A stretch of 64,000 nucleotides of DNA. It comes from Pseudoduganella guangdongensis (GTDB taxonomy: Bacteria > Pseudomonadota > Gammaproteobacteria > Burkholderiales > Burkholderiaceae_D). Below the pieces are notes generated by a model, which made no database searches, was not told where the DNA came from, and was given only the letters and a program-made list of their open reading frames with translations. Of the stretch, positions 19,757 to 27,937 are shown piece after piece. The position numbers were made by a program, and so were the translations under genes. Every line of letters starts with the position of its first letter. Position 1 is the first letter of the stretch. The stretch lies in assembly GCF_009857475.1 (NCBI RefSeq), contig NZ_WWCJ01000008.1:62001-126000 (forward strand), in the 5' to 3' direction.

Positions 19757-21153
19757 ACCACGGCGGCGCCGTACGACTCGGGCCGCTGCGTGAGCAGGTG
19801 GGACAGCCGTTGCAGGCCGGTCTGCAGGCGCGCGCGGTCCTTGATGCTGCCCAGGGAAATGCGGATGGCATTCGCGGTTTTGCCGCCGGTAGCGAAGGCA
19901 TCGGCCGGTGTGATCGCGATGCCCGCGCTGTCGGCGGCGCGCGCGAGCTGCGCGGGAGTCCAGTATGCCGGCAAATCGAGCCAGACGTGCAGCCCGTCGC
20001 CGGCGCCGCTATAGCGTCCGGCCAGGATATCCCAGGCCATCCGGTGGCGCAGGCGCGCCTCTTTGCGCACGCCTTGCAGCAGTGCGCCGGCCGAGCCGTC
20101 GAGTATCCATTGGGTGGCCAGCGCCGCTGTCAGGGGCGTGGCCATCAGGGCGAACGACCGCAGCGCGGCCAGGAACCGTTCGCGTTCCTGCGCGTCGCGG
20201 ATCAGCACGAAGGCGACGCGCAAGCCGGGCGTCAGGCATTTCGACAGGGTTGAGATATAGCTCACCTGTTCCGGCGCAAACGTGGCGATCGGCGCCGGCG
20301 GGGCGTCGGCCAGGAGCCAGTAGGGGTCATCCTCGACGATGCGCACATTGCAGCGCTGCGCGACGCTGGCGAGCTCCCTGCGCCGCTGTTCCGGCATGGT
20401 GCTGGCGGTCGGGTTCTGCAGGGTCGGATTGAGGTACACCAGGCCTGGCTTGTGCTGCCGGCACGCTTGCTCCAGCAGCGCGGGCAGCATGCCGTCCCGG
20501 TCCGCCTCCACCGCAACCAGGCGCCGGCCGAGCTGGCTGGCGGCGCTCCGCACGCCGGGATAGGTCGTGGGCTCCGCCAGGAGCGTGTCGCCAGGCTGGG
20601 TCAGTGCCAGGATGAGTGCGGCGAGTGCCGCTTGCGCCCCGGGGCAGACCACCAGCTGCTGCGCTTCCACCTGCCCGAATATCGGCTCGAGCCATTTGGC
20701 GCCTGCCTTGCGCTCGGAGTCGCTGCCCCCGGCCAGGTGGTAAGTCATCAGCAAGCCCTTGTCGGCCCGCAGCAGAACCTGGGCCAACCCTTGCTGCAAC
20801 AGATCGTCGAAATCCACGCCGTCCGGCGGCGGCGGGGTATTCATGCCCAGGTCGAGGCGTGCGCTCAGTTCGACCTTCGGCGCCGCGACGTAGGTGCCGC
20901 GGGCGCCGCGCCCCTCCAGCAAATTGCGGCGCCTGGCTTCGTCGTAGGCGCGGGTGACCGTCGTCAGGTCCACCTGCAGCCGCGCCGCCAGCTGGCGTTG
21001 CGGTGGCAGGCGGTCGCCCGGCTTCAGTGAACCGTCGGCCAGCGCCGCCTGCAAGGCGTCGGCAATCTGCAGGAAACGCGGCCCGGCGTGGGCGGCCAGG
21101 GGCGGCAACCAGCGGAATAATTGCTCATCTTGTATGGCTTTTGTCTGCGGCAT
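19753..21153 (-). CDS. MocR/PdxR-type regulator (GntR HTH fused to aminotransferase domain)
   Basis: 466 residues from the ATG at 21153; a longer reading to 21291 would add a tail unlike the family. The N-terminal winged helix-turn-helix covers about residues 20-90 (GSLKPGDRLPPQRQLAARL, TVTRAYDEARRRNLLEGRG). The C-terminal type I aminotransferase fold contains the PLP-binding Lys at 305 (STLSKCLTPGLR) and LNPTLQNPTAS. Such proteins sense PLP or an amine and usually control a neighbouring, often divergent gene; here that is the small membrane protein at 21233. The 3' end overlaps the converging cupin gene by 4 bases. Confidence 0.9.
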   Translation of the reverse strand: MPQTKAIQDEQLFRWLPPLAAHAGPRFLQIADALQAALADGSLKPGDRLPPQRQLAARLQVDLTTVTRAYDEARRRNLLEGRGARGTYVAAPKVELSARLDLGMNTPPPPDGVDFDDLLQQGLAQVLLRADKGLLMTYHLAGGSDSERKAGAKWLEPIFGQVEAQQLVVCPGAQAALAALILALTQPGDTLLAEPTTYPGVRSAASQLGRRLVAVEADRDGMLPALLEQACRQHKPGLVYLNPTLQNPTASTMPEQRRRELASVAQRCNVRIVEDDPYWLLADAPPAPIATFAPEQVSYISTLSKCLTPGLRVAFVLIRDAQERERFLAALRSFALMATPLTAALATQWILDGSAGALLQGVRKEARLRHRMAWDILAGRYSGAGDGLHVWLDLPAYWTPAQLARAADSAGIAITPADAFATGGKTANAIRISLGSIKDRARLQTGLQRLSHLLTQRPESYGAAVV

Positions 21154-21232
21154 TTTGTTTCGATGTATGGAAATTGCTTTGGAGTAGTATGCATCAGGTC
21201 GCGACAACACATCACCGGAAAGTACGCAAAAA

Positions 21233-21487
21233 ATGGATTGGGTTCCTTTAGTCTTAGTGACGTTCAAGCTTCTCGTGTTCGGCACGGGCATGTTCTACGC
21301 CATCAAATGGCATTACGATAAGGAGAAAGAGGAAAGCGGGAAGCAGACGGCGCAGCGGAGCGAAAAGCGCGCGCTGCTGCGGGCGCGCGGCAATGTGGCC
21401 GCCGCCTTGGTGCTCTCGCTGCTGGTGCTGGCCCTGGCCGCGTTGGTCCTGGTCGGCACGCCGGGCCTGGAGCTGACCTTCCCATAG
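21233..21487 (+). CDS. Small membrane protein, unknown function
   Basis: 84 residues with two hydrophobic segments (about 4-24 and 55-76) on either side of a charged stretch (HYDKEKEESGKQTAQRSEKR). The 79 bases to the divergent MocR gene must hold both promoters; I recognise no operator in them. I do not recognise the family. The divergent arrangement suggests control by the MocR regulator, but this is inference. Confidence 0.6.
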   Translation: MDWVPLVLVTFKLLVFGTGMFYAIKWHYDKEKEESGKQTAQRSEKRALLRARGNVAAALVLSLLVLALAALVLVGTPGLELTFP

Positions 21488-21515
21488 ATGGAGGTGGATC
21501 AGGTAACATGCTGGC

Positions 21516-21818
21516 ATGACAAGAGATCTGTTTGAATATCGCGAAGTGGCGGTGGAGTCGCTGCAGGAGGGCGGCCAGGTGGTGCTGCGGCCGGTGAACG
21601 GGCAGGCCTTCAGCTCCGAGATGCGGGTGCAATGCTCGCAGCGGCTGCGCGACACCAGCGCCTATCCGCTTGGCACCAGCTTCCTGGTGCTGGCGAAGAT
21701 GACCGACCGGCTGGGCGGCGAGCCTTACCTGTATGTCTTCCACGGCGACCCGGTCAAGGTGCTTGCGCCGGCGCAGCTGGAACAATTCCTGAACGACCGG
21801 CGCCGCTTGCGGATCTGA
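21516..21818 (+). CDS. Conserved hypothetical protein
   Basis: 100 residues, soluble, no signal peptide, no membrane helix. MTRDLFEYREVAVESLQEGG begins it, and the C-terminus is Arg-rich (FLNDRRRLRI). No known domain recognised. GGAGGTGGATCAGG lies upstream of the ATG. It is followed after 8 bases by a secreted protein gene, so the two are probably one transcript. Confidence 0.65.
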   Translation: MTRDLFEYREVAVESLQEGGQVVLRPVNGQAFSSEMRVQCSQRLRDTSAYPLGTSFLVLAKMTDRLGGEPYLYVFHGDPVKVLAPAQLEQFLNDRRRLRI

Positions 21819-21826
21819 GGAGCGTC

Positions 21827-22708
21827 GTGAAAACCGCCATCGCCGCCTTGCTGTCATTGCCCGTGCTGGCCCTGGCCCAGGTGGCCGCGCCGCAGCCGGA
21901 AGAGCTGATGCAGCTTGCCTTCCCCAAATGGTCGGACGAGGAGGGCGGGCGCGTGGTCTCGATCGCCACCAGCGCGCTGACGCGTGGCTGGGATACGCGG
22001 CAAGGCAAGCAGCGCAAGGTGCTCGTCGTGCCGCGCCGGGTGGTGCGCGTGGCGCCGGAGCGCTGGCTGCTGCTGGCCGCCATGACGCCGGTCGGCGACA
22101 GCGGCGAGCCGCAGGTGGCGCACGGCACGCCGCTCGGACTTGCCGCCTACACCTTCAAGCCGGGCAAGGATGGCTGGGCCGTGGCCCGGCGCCAGGAGCC
22201 GTTTGATTTGCAGGGCTTTGAAGGCCGGGCCGAGGTGGATGTGGTGCCGCTCGGGGCGGCCGCGCAAGCCGCGCAAGCCGTGCATGCGCGCTGGGGAAGT
22301 TGCTGGCAAGGCCATTGCGTGGAGGTGTTCGCCCTGTACGCGCTCGGTGCGGACGGCGTGAAGCCGCAGCCGCTGCTGCTGCAGAAGATCAAAGGCGCAA
22401 ACGTGTATTCGCGCCCCGATTGCGTCGAGCGCCTGCGCGGCCTGCTGCCAGGCCTGGCAGCGCCGGACGGCGCGCGCGAGCTGCTCGCGCCAGGGAAGTG
22501 CTACGCCATCGAGGGCCGATGGGAGATTGGCGCCGCAGGCGAGGGCACGAGTCCGAGCCCGCTGACACTGCGCTTCACCGGCGCCATCAGCGGCGCGAGC
22601 AAACTCGCCAATGCGCCAGCGCAGCGCGTCGAGCAGAGCATGACATTCGAATTCCGTGGCGGGCGTTACATGCCCGTCTCCGGCAGCAACCCCGTTCCAG
22701 ACGCATAA
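21827..22708 (+). CDS. Secreted hypothetical protein (GTG start)
   Basis: 293 residues starting at GTG 21827 behind GAGGAG (21817-21822); an upstream in-frame reading to 21632 lies over the previous gene and is rejected. Residues 1-20 are a signal peptide (VKTAIAALLSLPVLALAQ). The mature protein has at least five Cys, including a WGSCWQGHCVEV pair, suggesting disulphides and a periplasmic location. No family recognised. Sits between a small soluble protein and a VOC protein on the same strand. Confidence 0.65.
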   Translation: MKTAIAALLSLPVLALAQVAAPQPEELMQLAFPKWSDEEGGRVVSIATSALTRGWDTRQGKQRKVLVVPRRVVRVAPERWLLLAAMTPVGDSGEPQVAHGTPLGLAAYTFKPGKDGWAVARRQEPFDLQGFEGRAEVDVVPLGAAAQAAQAVHARWGSCWQGHCVEVFALYALGADGVKPQPLLLQKIKGANVYSRPDCVERLRGLLPGLAAPDGARELLAPGKCYAIEGRWEIGAAGEGTSPSPLTLRFTGAISGASKLANAPAQRVEQSMTFEFRGGRYMPVSGSNPVPDA

Positions 22709-22722
22709 GCAAGGAGACTGCT

Positions 22723-23133
22723 TTGATCAAGATCCGTGAGATTGACCATATCGTTTTGCGCGTTGTCGATGCCGACCGCATGATCCGCTTCTACACCGAA
22801 GTGCTGGGCTGCCAGATCGAGCGCCGGCAGGACGAGATCGGCCTGATCCAGTTGCGCGCCGGCAGCTCGCTGGTGGACCTGGTGCCGGTCGATAAAAAGT
22901 TGGGCAGGATGGGCGGCGCCGCGCCCGGCAAGGAGGGCCGCAATGTCGACCACTTCTGCTTCCGCGTCGATCCATTCGACGAAGCCGCGATCCGCGCCCA
23001 CCTGAGCGCGCACGACGTAGCCAACGGCCCCGCCGAATCGCGCTACGGCGCCGAAGGGGAGGGGCCCTCGATCTACGTCAACGACCCGGAAGGGAACACC
23101 GTCGAACTGCGCGGCGCGCCGTTCGCGGCCTAA
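22723..23133 (+). CDS. VOC (glyoxalase/dioxygenase superfamily) protein, TTG start
   Basis: 136 residues. No ATG precedes the domain; TTG 22723 is placed 6 bases after a perfect AAGGAG (22711-22716), so it is taken as start. Two beta-alpha-beta-beta-beta modules are present: REIDHIVLRVVDADRMIRFY with metal-ligand His near residue 6, and NVDHFCFRVDPFDE with a second His, ending in DPEGNTVELRG with the Glu ligand. Glyoxalase I or a related metalloenzyme is possible; the substrate cannot be deduced. Confidence 0.85.
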   Translation: MIKIREIDHIVLRVVDADRMIRFYTEVLGCQIERRQDEIGLIQLRAGSSLVDLVPVDKKLGRMGGAAPGKEGRNVDHFCFRVDPFDEAAIRAHLSAHDVANGPAESRYGAEGEGPSIYVNDPEGNTVELRGAPFAA

Positions 23134-23946
23134 CTAGCGCGGAGCATCGCGGATTTGCTCCATGATGCTCTTGATTTCGGCTTCCAGCTCCGGCGCCAGG
23201 TTCATGAACTTGCAGCCGACGTGCACCTGCTCGCCCATCAGGAAGGAGCGGTAAGCGCAGGTGAAGCGCACTTCCAGGTCGGTGACGTAGATATTGTCTT
23301 CGCCGAACTCCAGCTGCACTTCGAGCAGCTTGCGGCCTTTGAGCAGGCCTTTCACATCGCTCTTGGCGCCGCGCAGGCCGATACCGCCCAGCGACAGGTC
23401 GTACACCGCTACCTCGTGCGGATTGCCGTTCAGGACGAAGGTGGCGGAGAAGTTGGCGCCCAGCGGCGCCTCCGCGCGTTCGTGGGCGCGCCGGTTCAGC
23501 ACCTGGCAGGTCTCGGGGAACACCATGGGGATCAGCTGCGGCTTGCCGGGCACTGAATCCCAGTCCGTCTTGCCCAGCTTGAACTGTAGCTTGGCGTTGC
23601 GCAGCACCGCCACGAACGTGATCTTGCCGGGTGGCAGGACAGCGCCTTCGTTCAACTCCATCACGAAGTGCGGCTGTTCAGGGTCGACCGAGAGGATGCG
23701 GCCGAGGATCGGTTCGCGGCTGCCGCTGGCGTACATGGAAATGGCATCGCCATGTTCCGCCAGCAGGGTCAGCGCATCGCCGATATCGTCTTCCCCCTCC
23801 ATGTCGTACGATCCGGCGGTGGCCAGGAAAGGGGGAATCGCGTCTTGCAGCCTTGGAGGTCCCTTGCGAATGTGGACGGCTGTGGGCTCATTGAGCAACA
23901 TATAGCTAACCATGAAGGATAGGTTTGTATACCCATCATAGGCCAC
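23134..23946 (-). CDS. PilZ-domain protein, YcgR-like c-di-GMP effector
   Basis: 270 residues if read from GTG 23946; ATGs at 23913 and 23901 are alternatives and none has a good ribosome site. The N-terminal ~130 residues resemble the YcgR flagellar-brake domain. A PilZ domain follows with the c-di-GMP-binding arginines NRRAHERAEA (near residue 152) and YDLSLGGIGLRG (the D/NxSxxG motif). YcgR-type proteins slow the flagellar motor or modulate surface functions when c-di-GMP is high. Fits the GGDEF/EAL gene at 29894 in the same window. Confidence 0.85.
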   Translation of the reverse strand: MAYDGYTNLSFMVSYMLLNEPTAVHIRKGPPRLQDAIPPFLATAGSYDMEGEDDIGDALTLLAEHGDAISMYASGSREPILGRILSVDPEQPHFVMELNEGAVLPPGKITFVAVLRNAKLQFKLGKTDWDSVPGKPQLIPMVFPETCQVLNRRAHERAEAPLGANFSATFVLNGNPHEVAVYDLSLGGIGLRGAKSDVKGLLKGRKLLEVQLEFGEDNIYVTDLEVRFTCAYRSFLMGEQVHVGCKFMNLAPELEAEIKSIMEQIRDAPR

Positions 23947-23993
23947 TAATTTCTTTAAAGCAAGAAACTTTATAGATTGAAAATTAATCTACC

Positions 23994-24968
23994 TTAATCT
24001 TCGCCCTCATCGTCCTTATTGAATTTCGAGGCCTTGCGTGCCTCATCGGCGGCGGCCTTCATCTTGCCGGCTTCGCCCATGAACTCATCCACGCTGTGGT
24101 CCTGGCTCTGGCGCACCGACGGCGGCAGGATCAGGGACATATACAGTTCGTCGCGCAGGCGGCCGGCGTTCTCGTAGTTGCGCATCAGGATCAGGCCCGA
24201 GCCCAGCGCCAGGAAGATGGCGCATGAGGAAATAAAGGCGCGCGGCTTGTGCGGCTTGATCGTGCGCAGGTGGTTGTAGATCATGGTTACCAGGATCAGC
24301 ATGATCACGTGGTTGCCATAGCGCGTGAAGATCTCCGCCGACCAGGCGTAAGCCAGCACGCCGCTCACAGCCTTCCACGCCCCCATGGCCACCAGACCGG
24401 TGCCGAGGATGAACAGGTGGCGTCCCAGGCGCGCGTGGCCGCCGAACAGGCGGTTGGCCAGCGCCCAGACGCCGCTCCATACCAGGCCGAAGCCGACGCC
24501 GGAGGCAATCATCAGCAGGAAGCGGGTGGCCTGGAAGGCGCCGGTGCTGGACAGCGCTTCGGTGACGCCGACGAAGAGGGCGATCAGGGCCAGGCCGGCC
24601 AGCGCCGGTATGCCGCCTTCCCAGGCGTGCATGGTGGTGTCGGTGACTTCCGCTTCGACCGGGAAGGCGGCGTCGCGCACGCGCAGGCGGGTGTGGCCGA
24701 GGCGCACCACGGTGGTGCCGTTGATCGGCACCGAGCCTTGGCGCCTGCCATGCACGACAATGCCGTTCTGGCTGCCCAGGTCGCGCATCACCAGGCCGCC
24801 GTCCTCCGCCAGTTCCACCACGGCGTGGGTGGCGGCGGTGTGGGCGTCGTCCAGGATGAAATCGTTGTTGTAGCCGCGGCCGATGGTGATCGGCAGCGTG
24901 TTTACGCGGTGGCGGTGCAGCACATCGCCATTGCGCGCCAGGGATTCGATGAAGAACGGCCCGTTCAT
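23994..24968 (-). CDS. FHA-domain membrane protein
   Basis: 324 residues from ATG 24968. Residues about 25-100 are a forkhead-associated domain: ITIGRGYNNDFILDD, then AATHAVVEL (binding-loop His kept) and MRDLGSQNGIVVHGR, so phosphothreonine binding is plausible. About five membrane helices follow (residues about 135-290), then a charged C-terminus. The start overlaps the stop of the upstream protease gene by 4 bases, so both are co-translated. FHA faces the cytoplasm by inference. The partner and kinase are unknown. Confidence 0.85.
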   Translation of the reverse strand: MNGPFFIESLARNGDVLHRHRVNTLPITIGRGYNNDFILDDAHTAATHAVVELAEDGGLVMRDLGSQNGIVVHGRRQGSVPINGTTVVRLGHTRLRVRDAAFPVEAEVTDTTMHAWEGGIPALAGLALIALFVGVTEALSSTGAFQATRFLLMIASGVGFGLVWSGVWALANRLFGGHARLGRHLFILGTGLVAMGAWKAVSGVLAYAWSAEIFTRYGNHVIMLILVTMIYNHLRTIKPHKPRAFISSCAIFLALGSGLILMRNYENAGRLRDELYMSLILPPSVRQSQDHSVDEFMGEAGKMKAAADEARKASKFNKDDEGED

Positions 24969-26287
24969 TTCTTGCCCCCGCGCCCCAGTGCTTCGATGAA
25001 GGCGCGCGAGGCACGCATGCCGTTTTCGTAGGAGACGCCGCGTGCATCGAGGCGGCTTTGCAGGTTCATTTTGCCGTCGTCGGTGCTGGAGGTGAGCAGG
25101 GCGAAGTCGTACAGGCCGTCGAACTTGCGGTAGGCGCTGACGCACATCACGGCGCGCATCGGCAGGCTGCTGTTCTTGACGAATTGTTCGGTGCAAATCG
25201 GGCCGGTCAGGCGCTTGTCCTTATGGCTGCCGAAATTCTCGTTGCGGAAGGAGGCGCTGGACAGCACGGCAAAGCGCACCTGATCCAGGCCGGTGCTTTT
25301 CATGTACTGGTGCTGGATCTGCACCTGGCCGGTCTGCAGCGTGCTGGAAACGAAGAGCGACGATTCCATGGCGCAGTTGGTCAGCTCCACCGAGAAGGAG
25401 TCGCGGTCGGTGGAACGCCCCCAGCAGCGCATTTGCTCCGATTCGCGCACCGGCACAGAGTACGGGCCCATGCCTTTGATGGTCAGCGGCTTGGCCAGCA
25501 GCTGGTCGACCATGGCCGTCTGGTGCGCCAGCAACTGCTGCGCCACGATGGCGGTGAAGTCTTTCGGCGGCTTGGCCTCCGGCTTGACTTTCTTGAGCAG
25601 CTCCTGGGCGTGCTTGGCCGGCACCAGGAAGGACACCAGTTCGCCGTCCAGGCGTTTGGCGACGTTGACGCCGGCCACTTCGCCGTCCACCGTCACGCTC
25701 GGGCCGCCGCTCATGCCGGCGTTGATCGGGCCGGTGAACATCAGTTGTTCGTAGAAGCTGCGCGCGATCACGCCGTTATAGGCGCCTTCAGAAATGGCGA
25801 AGCCCAGGTCGAGCGGGTTGCCGAGCGAGTAGAGGTACTGGCCCTGGGTCAGGCGGAGCGGCTTGTCGCCCAGCTTGAAGTAGCCGGTGCCGTAGCGGTT
25901 CACGCGCACCACGGCCAGGTCGTGCAGCACGTCCACCGCCAGCAGTTCAATGCTGCCGCGCTGGCCCTCGGTATCGACCCATTCGCCGGTGTAGGTGTCC
26001 GGGTCGAGCGCGAACTGGGAGACGACGTGGTAGTTGGTCATCACCAGGTTGGAGGTGCCAACCAGGAAGCCGGAGCCGACCGAGGACTGGACCCGGCCGC
26101 TTTTCAGCAGCGAGCGTACTTGCAGCAGGTCGGCCTTGGCGGCGGAGTATAGTTTTTGCGCGGTGCTGGAGGGAGTGGGCAGGGCCACCGGCTCCGTTGC
26201 GGCGGCGGGGGCGGGCGTTTGTTGCGCATTGGCTGCCGCGCAGCCCCAGGTCAAAGTCAGTAGTAAAGCCAGTTTAGTGAATTTCAT
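24965..26287 (-). CDS. Secreted trypsin-like serine protease (S1C type) with unique C-terminal domain
   Basis: 440 residues. Signal peptide 1-21 (LLLTLTWGCAAANAQ); the Cys16 is not in a clear lipobox. The catalytic triad is visible: H87 (MTNYHVVS), D123 (LHDLAVVRV), S193 (INAGMSGGPSV). No PDZ domain is evident, unlike DegP/HtrA; instead residues about 245-440 form a Cys-containing domain of no family I recognise. Stop overlaps the start of the FHA gene (ATGA). Probably periplasmic, acting with the FHA membrane protein. Confidence 0.88.
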   Translation of the reverse strand: MKFTKLALLLTLTWGCAAANAQQTPAPAAATEPVALPTPSSTAQKLYSAAKADLLQVRSLLKSGRVQSSVGSGFLVGTSNLVMTNYHVVSQFALDPDTYTGEWVDTEGQRGSIELLAVDVLHDLAVVRVNRYGTGYFKLGDKPLRLTQGQYLYSLGNPLDLGFAISEGAYNGVIARSFYEQLMFTGPINAGMSGGPSVTVDGEVAGVNVAKRLDGELVSFLVPAKHAQELLKKVKPEAKPPKDFTAIVAQQLLAHQTAMVDQLLAKPLTIKGMGPYSVPVRESEQMRCWGRSTDRDSFSVELTNCAMESSLFVSSTLQTGQVQIQHQYMKSTGLDQVRFAVLSSASFRNENFGSHKDKRLTGPICTEQFVKNSSLPMRAVMCVSAYRKFDGLYDFALLTSSTDDGKMNLQSRLDARGVSYENGMRASRAFIEALGRGGKK

Positions 26288-26326
26288 CTAATCCTTCGAA
26301 CCTGGTGCGGGGGAGCGGGGCGGGGA

Positions 26327-26980
26327 TTACAGTTCGCCGTCTTCGGCGGCGGGCGGGGTGGCCGGGGTCATCATGTGGCCCAGCTTGAGCGCCTTGGTGT
26401 TCAGGTAGTGCTGGTTGAAGGCGTTGCGGTTGACCAGCAGGGGCACGCGTTCGGCGACTTCCACGCCGAGCGAACCCATGGCCGCGATCTTGCGCGGGTT
26501 GTTGGTCATCAGCTTCAGGCTCTTCACGCCGAACTGCTTGAGCATCGGTTCGACCAGGGCGTAGTTGCGCTGGTCGGGCTTGAAGCCCAGTTGTTCGTTG
26601 GCTTGCACGGTGTCGGCGCCTTGCTCCTGCAGGCGGTAGGCGCGCATCTTGTTGATCAGGCCAATGCCGCGGCCTTCCTGGCGCAGGTAGAGCAGCACGC
26701 CGCGGCCTTCCTGGGCGATGCGTTTCAGCGCGCCTTCCAGCTGGGCGCCGCAGTCGCAGCGCTGCGAGAACAGCACGTCGCCGGTCAGGCATTCGGAGTG
26801 GACGCGCGCCAGCACGGGCTGGCCGTCGCCGATGTCGCCCAGCACCATGGCCAGGTGTTCTTTGCCGGTGGCGTGTTCGACGAAGGCATGCAGCGTGAAC
26901 TGGGCCCACGGGGTCGGCAGGGCGCACGACGTGACGTAGTCCAAGACTTCTTTTACCGGTTGTTCTGCTACGGGCTGCAT
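26327..26980 (-). CDS. ribA: GTP cyclohydrolase II
   Basis: 217 residues from ATG 26980 (AAAGAGC upstream); a longer frame to 27070 runs into a repeat and is rejected. First step of riboflavin synthesis: GTP to diamino-hydroxy-ribosylaminopyrimidinone phosphate. Zinc ligands C64, C75, C77 (HSECLTGD, FSQRCDCGAQ) and the catalytic RQEGRGIGLINKMRAY are intact. Stand-alone RibA, not fused to RibB. No FMN riboswitch is visible upstream. Confidence 0.97.
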   Translation of the reverse strand: MQPVAEQPVKEVLDYVTSCALPTPWAQFTLHAFVEHATGKEHLAMVLGDIGDGQPVLARVHSECLTGDVLFSQRCDCGAQLEGALKRIAQEGRGVLLYLRQEGRGIGLINKMRAYRLQEQGADTVQANEQLGFKPDQRNYALVEPMLKQFGVKSLKLMTNNPRKIAAMGSLGVEVAERVPLLVNRNAFNQHYLNTKALKLGHMMTPATPPAAEDGEL

Positions 26981-27027
26981 GTTGCTCTTTCGATCTTTGT
27001 GTTGTGTAACCCTGCAATCATAACCGA

Positions 27028-27138
27028 AACCCCGGCAAGGCGGGGTCAGACCCAAGGGGTCTGACCCCAACGGTCGCCAGGCAGGTGGCAGCGCAGACAG
27101 GGTCAGACCCTTGGGTCTGACCCTGGTTTGCCGGGGTT
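27028..27138. repeat. GGGTCAG-core inverted repeat, type A (copy 2)
   Basis: Outer arms AACCCCGGCAA (27028) and TTGCCGGGGTT (ending 27138). Inside are two near-perfect hairpins, GGGGTCAGACCC/GGGGTCTGACCCC (27042-27068) and CAGGGTCAGACCC/GGGTCTGACCCTG (27098-27125), separated by about 30 bases. Its last bases overlap the pirin stop codon (27137-27139). The other side is the leader of ribA. Confidence 0.8.
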
Positions 27139-27832
27139 AAGGCAAATCGAACAGCAGAACCTCCACATTATCCGCCCCGGACAAGAGCACCTTCTCCTCC
27201 CCGGTAATTTTGGCAGCATCGCCACCTTTCAAGGCGACCCCGTTCACCGTCAGCGAGCCGCGAATGATATGGACATACGCCTGGCGCCCGGCAGCGAGCG
27301 TATGCTCCAACCCACCCTCATTCAAGATCGAGGCATAGATATAGGCATCCTGGTGCACCAGCACGGAACCCTCGCGCCCATCCGGCGACGCCACCAGGCG
27401 CAGCACGCCGGTTTTGCTTTCGGGCGTAAAGTGCTTCTCCTCATACCCCGGCGCAATCCCGCCCTGCGACGGCTGGATCCAGATCTGCAGGAAATGCACG
27501 CCTTCCCGGTCCGAATGGTTGTACTCACTATGCCGCACGCCGGTGCCCGCCGTCATGCGCTGCACATCGCCATAGTGCAGCACCGAACCGTTGCCCATGC
27601 TGTCCTTATGTTCCAGCGCGCCGCTCAGGACATAGGAAATGATCTCCATATCCCGGTGGCCGTGGGTGCCGAAGCCCTGGCCGGGCGACACCTTGTCTTC
27701 GTTAATCACCAGCAGCGGGCCGAAGCCGACATGTTTTGGGTCGTGGTAGTGGCCGAACGAGAAGCTGTGACGCGAGTCCAGCCAGCCAAAGTTAGCAACG
27801 CCACGGTCTTCAGATTTACGAACTTGCAACAT
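27137..27832 (-). CDS. Pirin family protein (YhhW-like)
   Basis: 231 residues, two cupin barrels. The N-terminal metal site of pirins is complete: H57 and H59 (THGHRDME), H101 and E103 (RHSEYNHS). Family members include quercetin 2,3-dioxygenase-type proteins and transcription cofactors; activity here is unknown. AAGGAG lies just before its start. A LysR-type gene diverges from it, a common pairing in proteobacteria, so it is probably the regulated target. The stop codon overlaps a repeat. Confidence 0.93.
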   Translation of the reverse strand: MLQVRKSEDRGVANFGWLDSRHSFSFGHYHDPKHVGFGPLLVINEDKVSPGQGFGTHGHRDMEIISYVLSGALEHKDSMGNGSVLHYGDVQRMTAGTGVRHSEYNHSDREGVHFLQIWIQPSQGGIAPGYEEKHFTPESKTGVLRLVASPDGREGSVLVHQDAYIYASILNEGGLEHTLAAGRQAYVHIIRGSLTVNGVALKGGDAAKITGEEKVLLSGADNVEVLLFDLP

Positions 27833-27937
27833 ATTTATCTCCTTGTGCGATAATTACGATCAGATGTTTCACAGTATATGGCTGGTTCTTCGTGTAAAAA
27901 AGCGAATAATTTGCCTTCTTATGATCGAAAATTTCGA
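27833..27937. promoter_or_regulatory. Pirin/LysR divergent control region
   Basis: 105 A/T-rich bases between two divergent starts. The palindrome CGAAAATTTCG (27926-27936) sits immediately before the LysR ATG, a good place for autorepression. A shorter GAT-N7-ATC motif is near 27858-27870. Neither is proven; promoters of both genes must be here. Confidence 0.4.

Noticed and set aside
26981-27027. FMN riboswitch before ribA
   Set aside because: No RFN-element sequence blocks are present; the gap holds only a short leader and then the inverted repeat.
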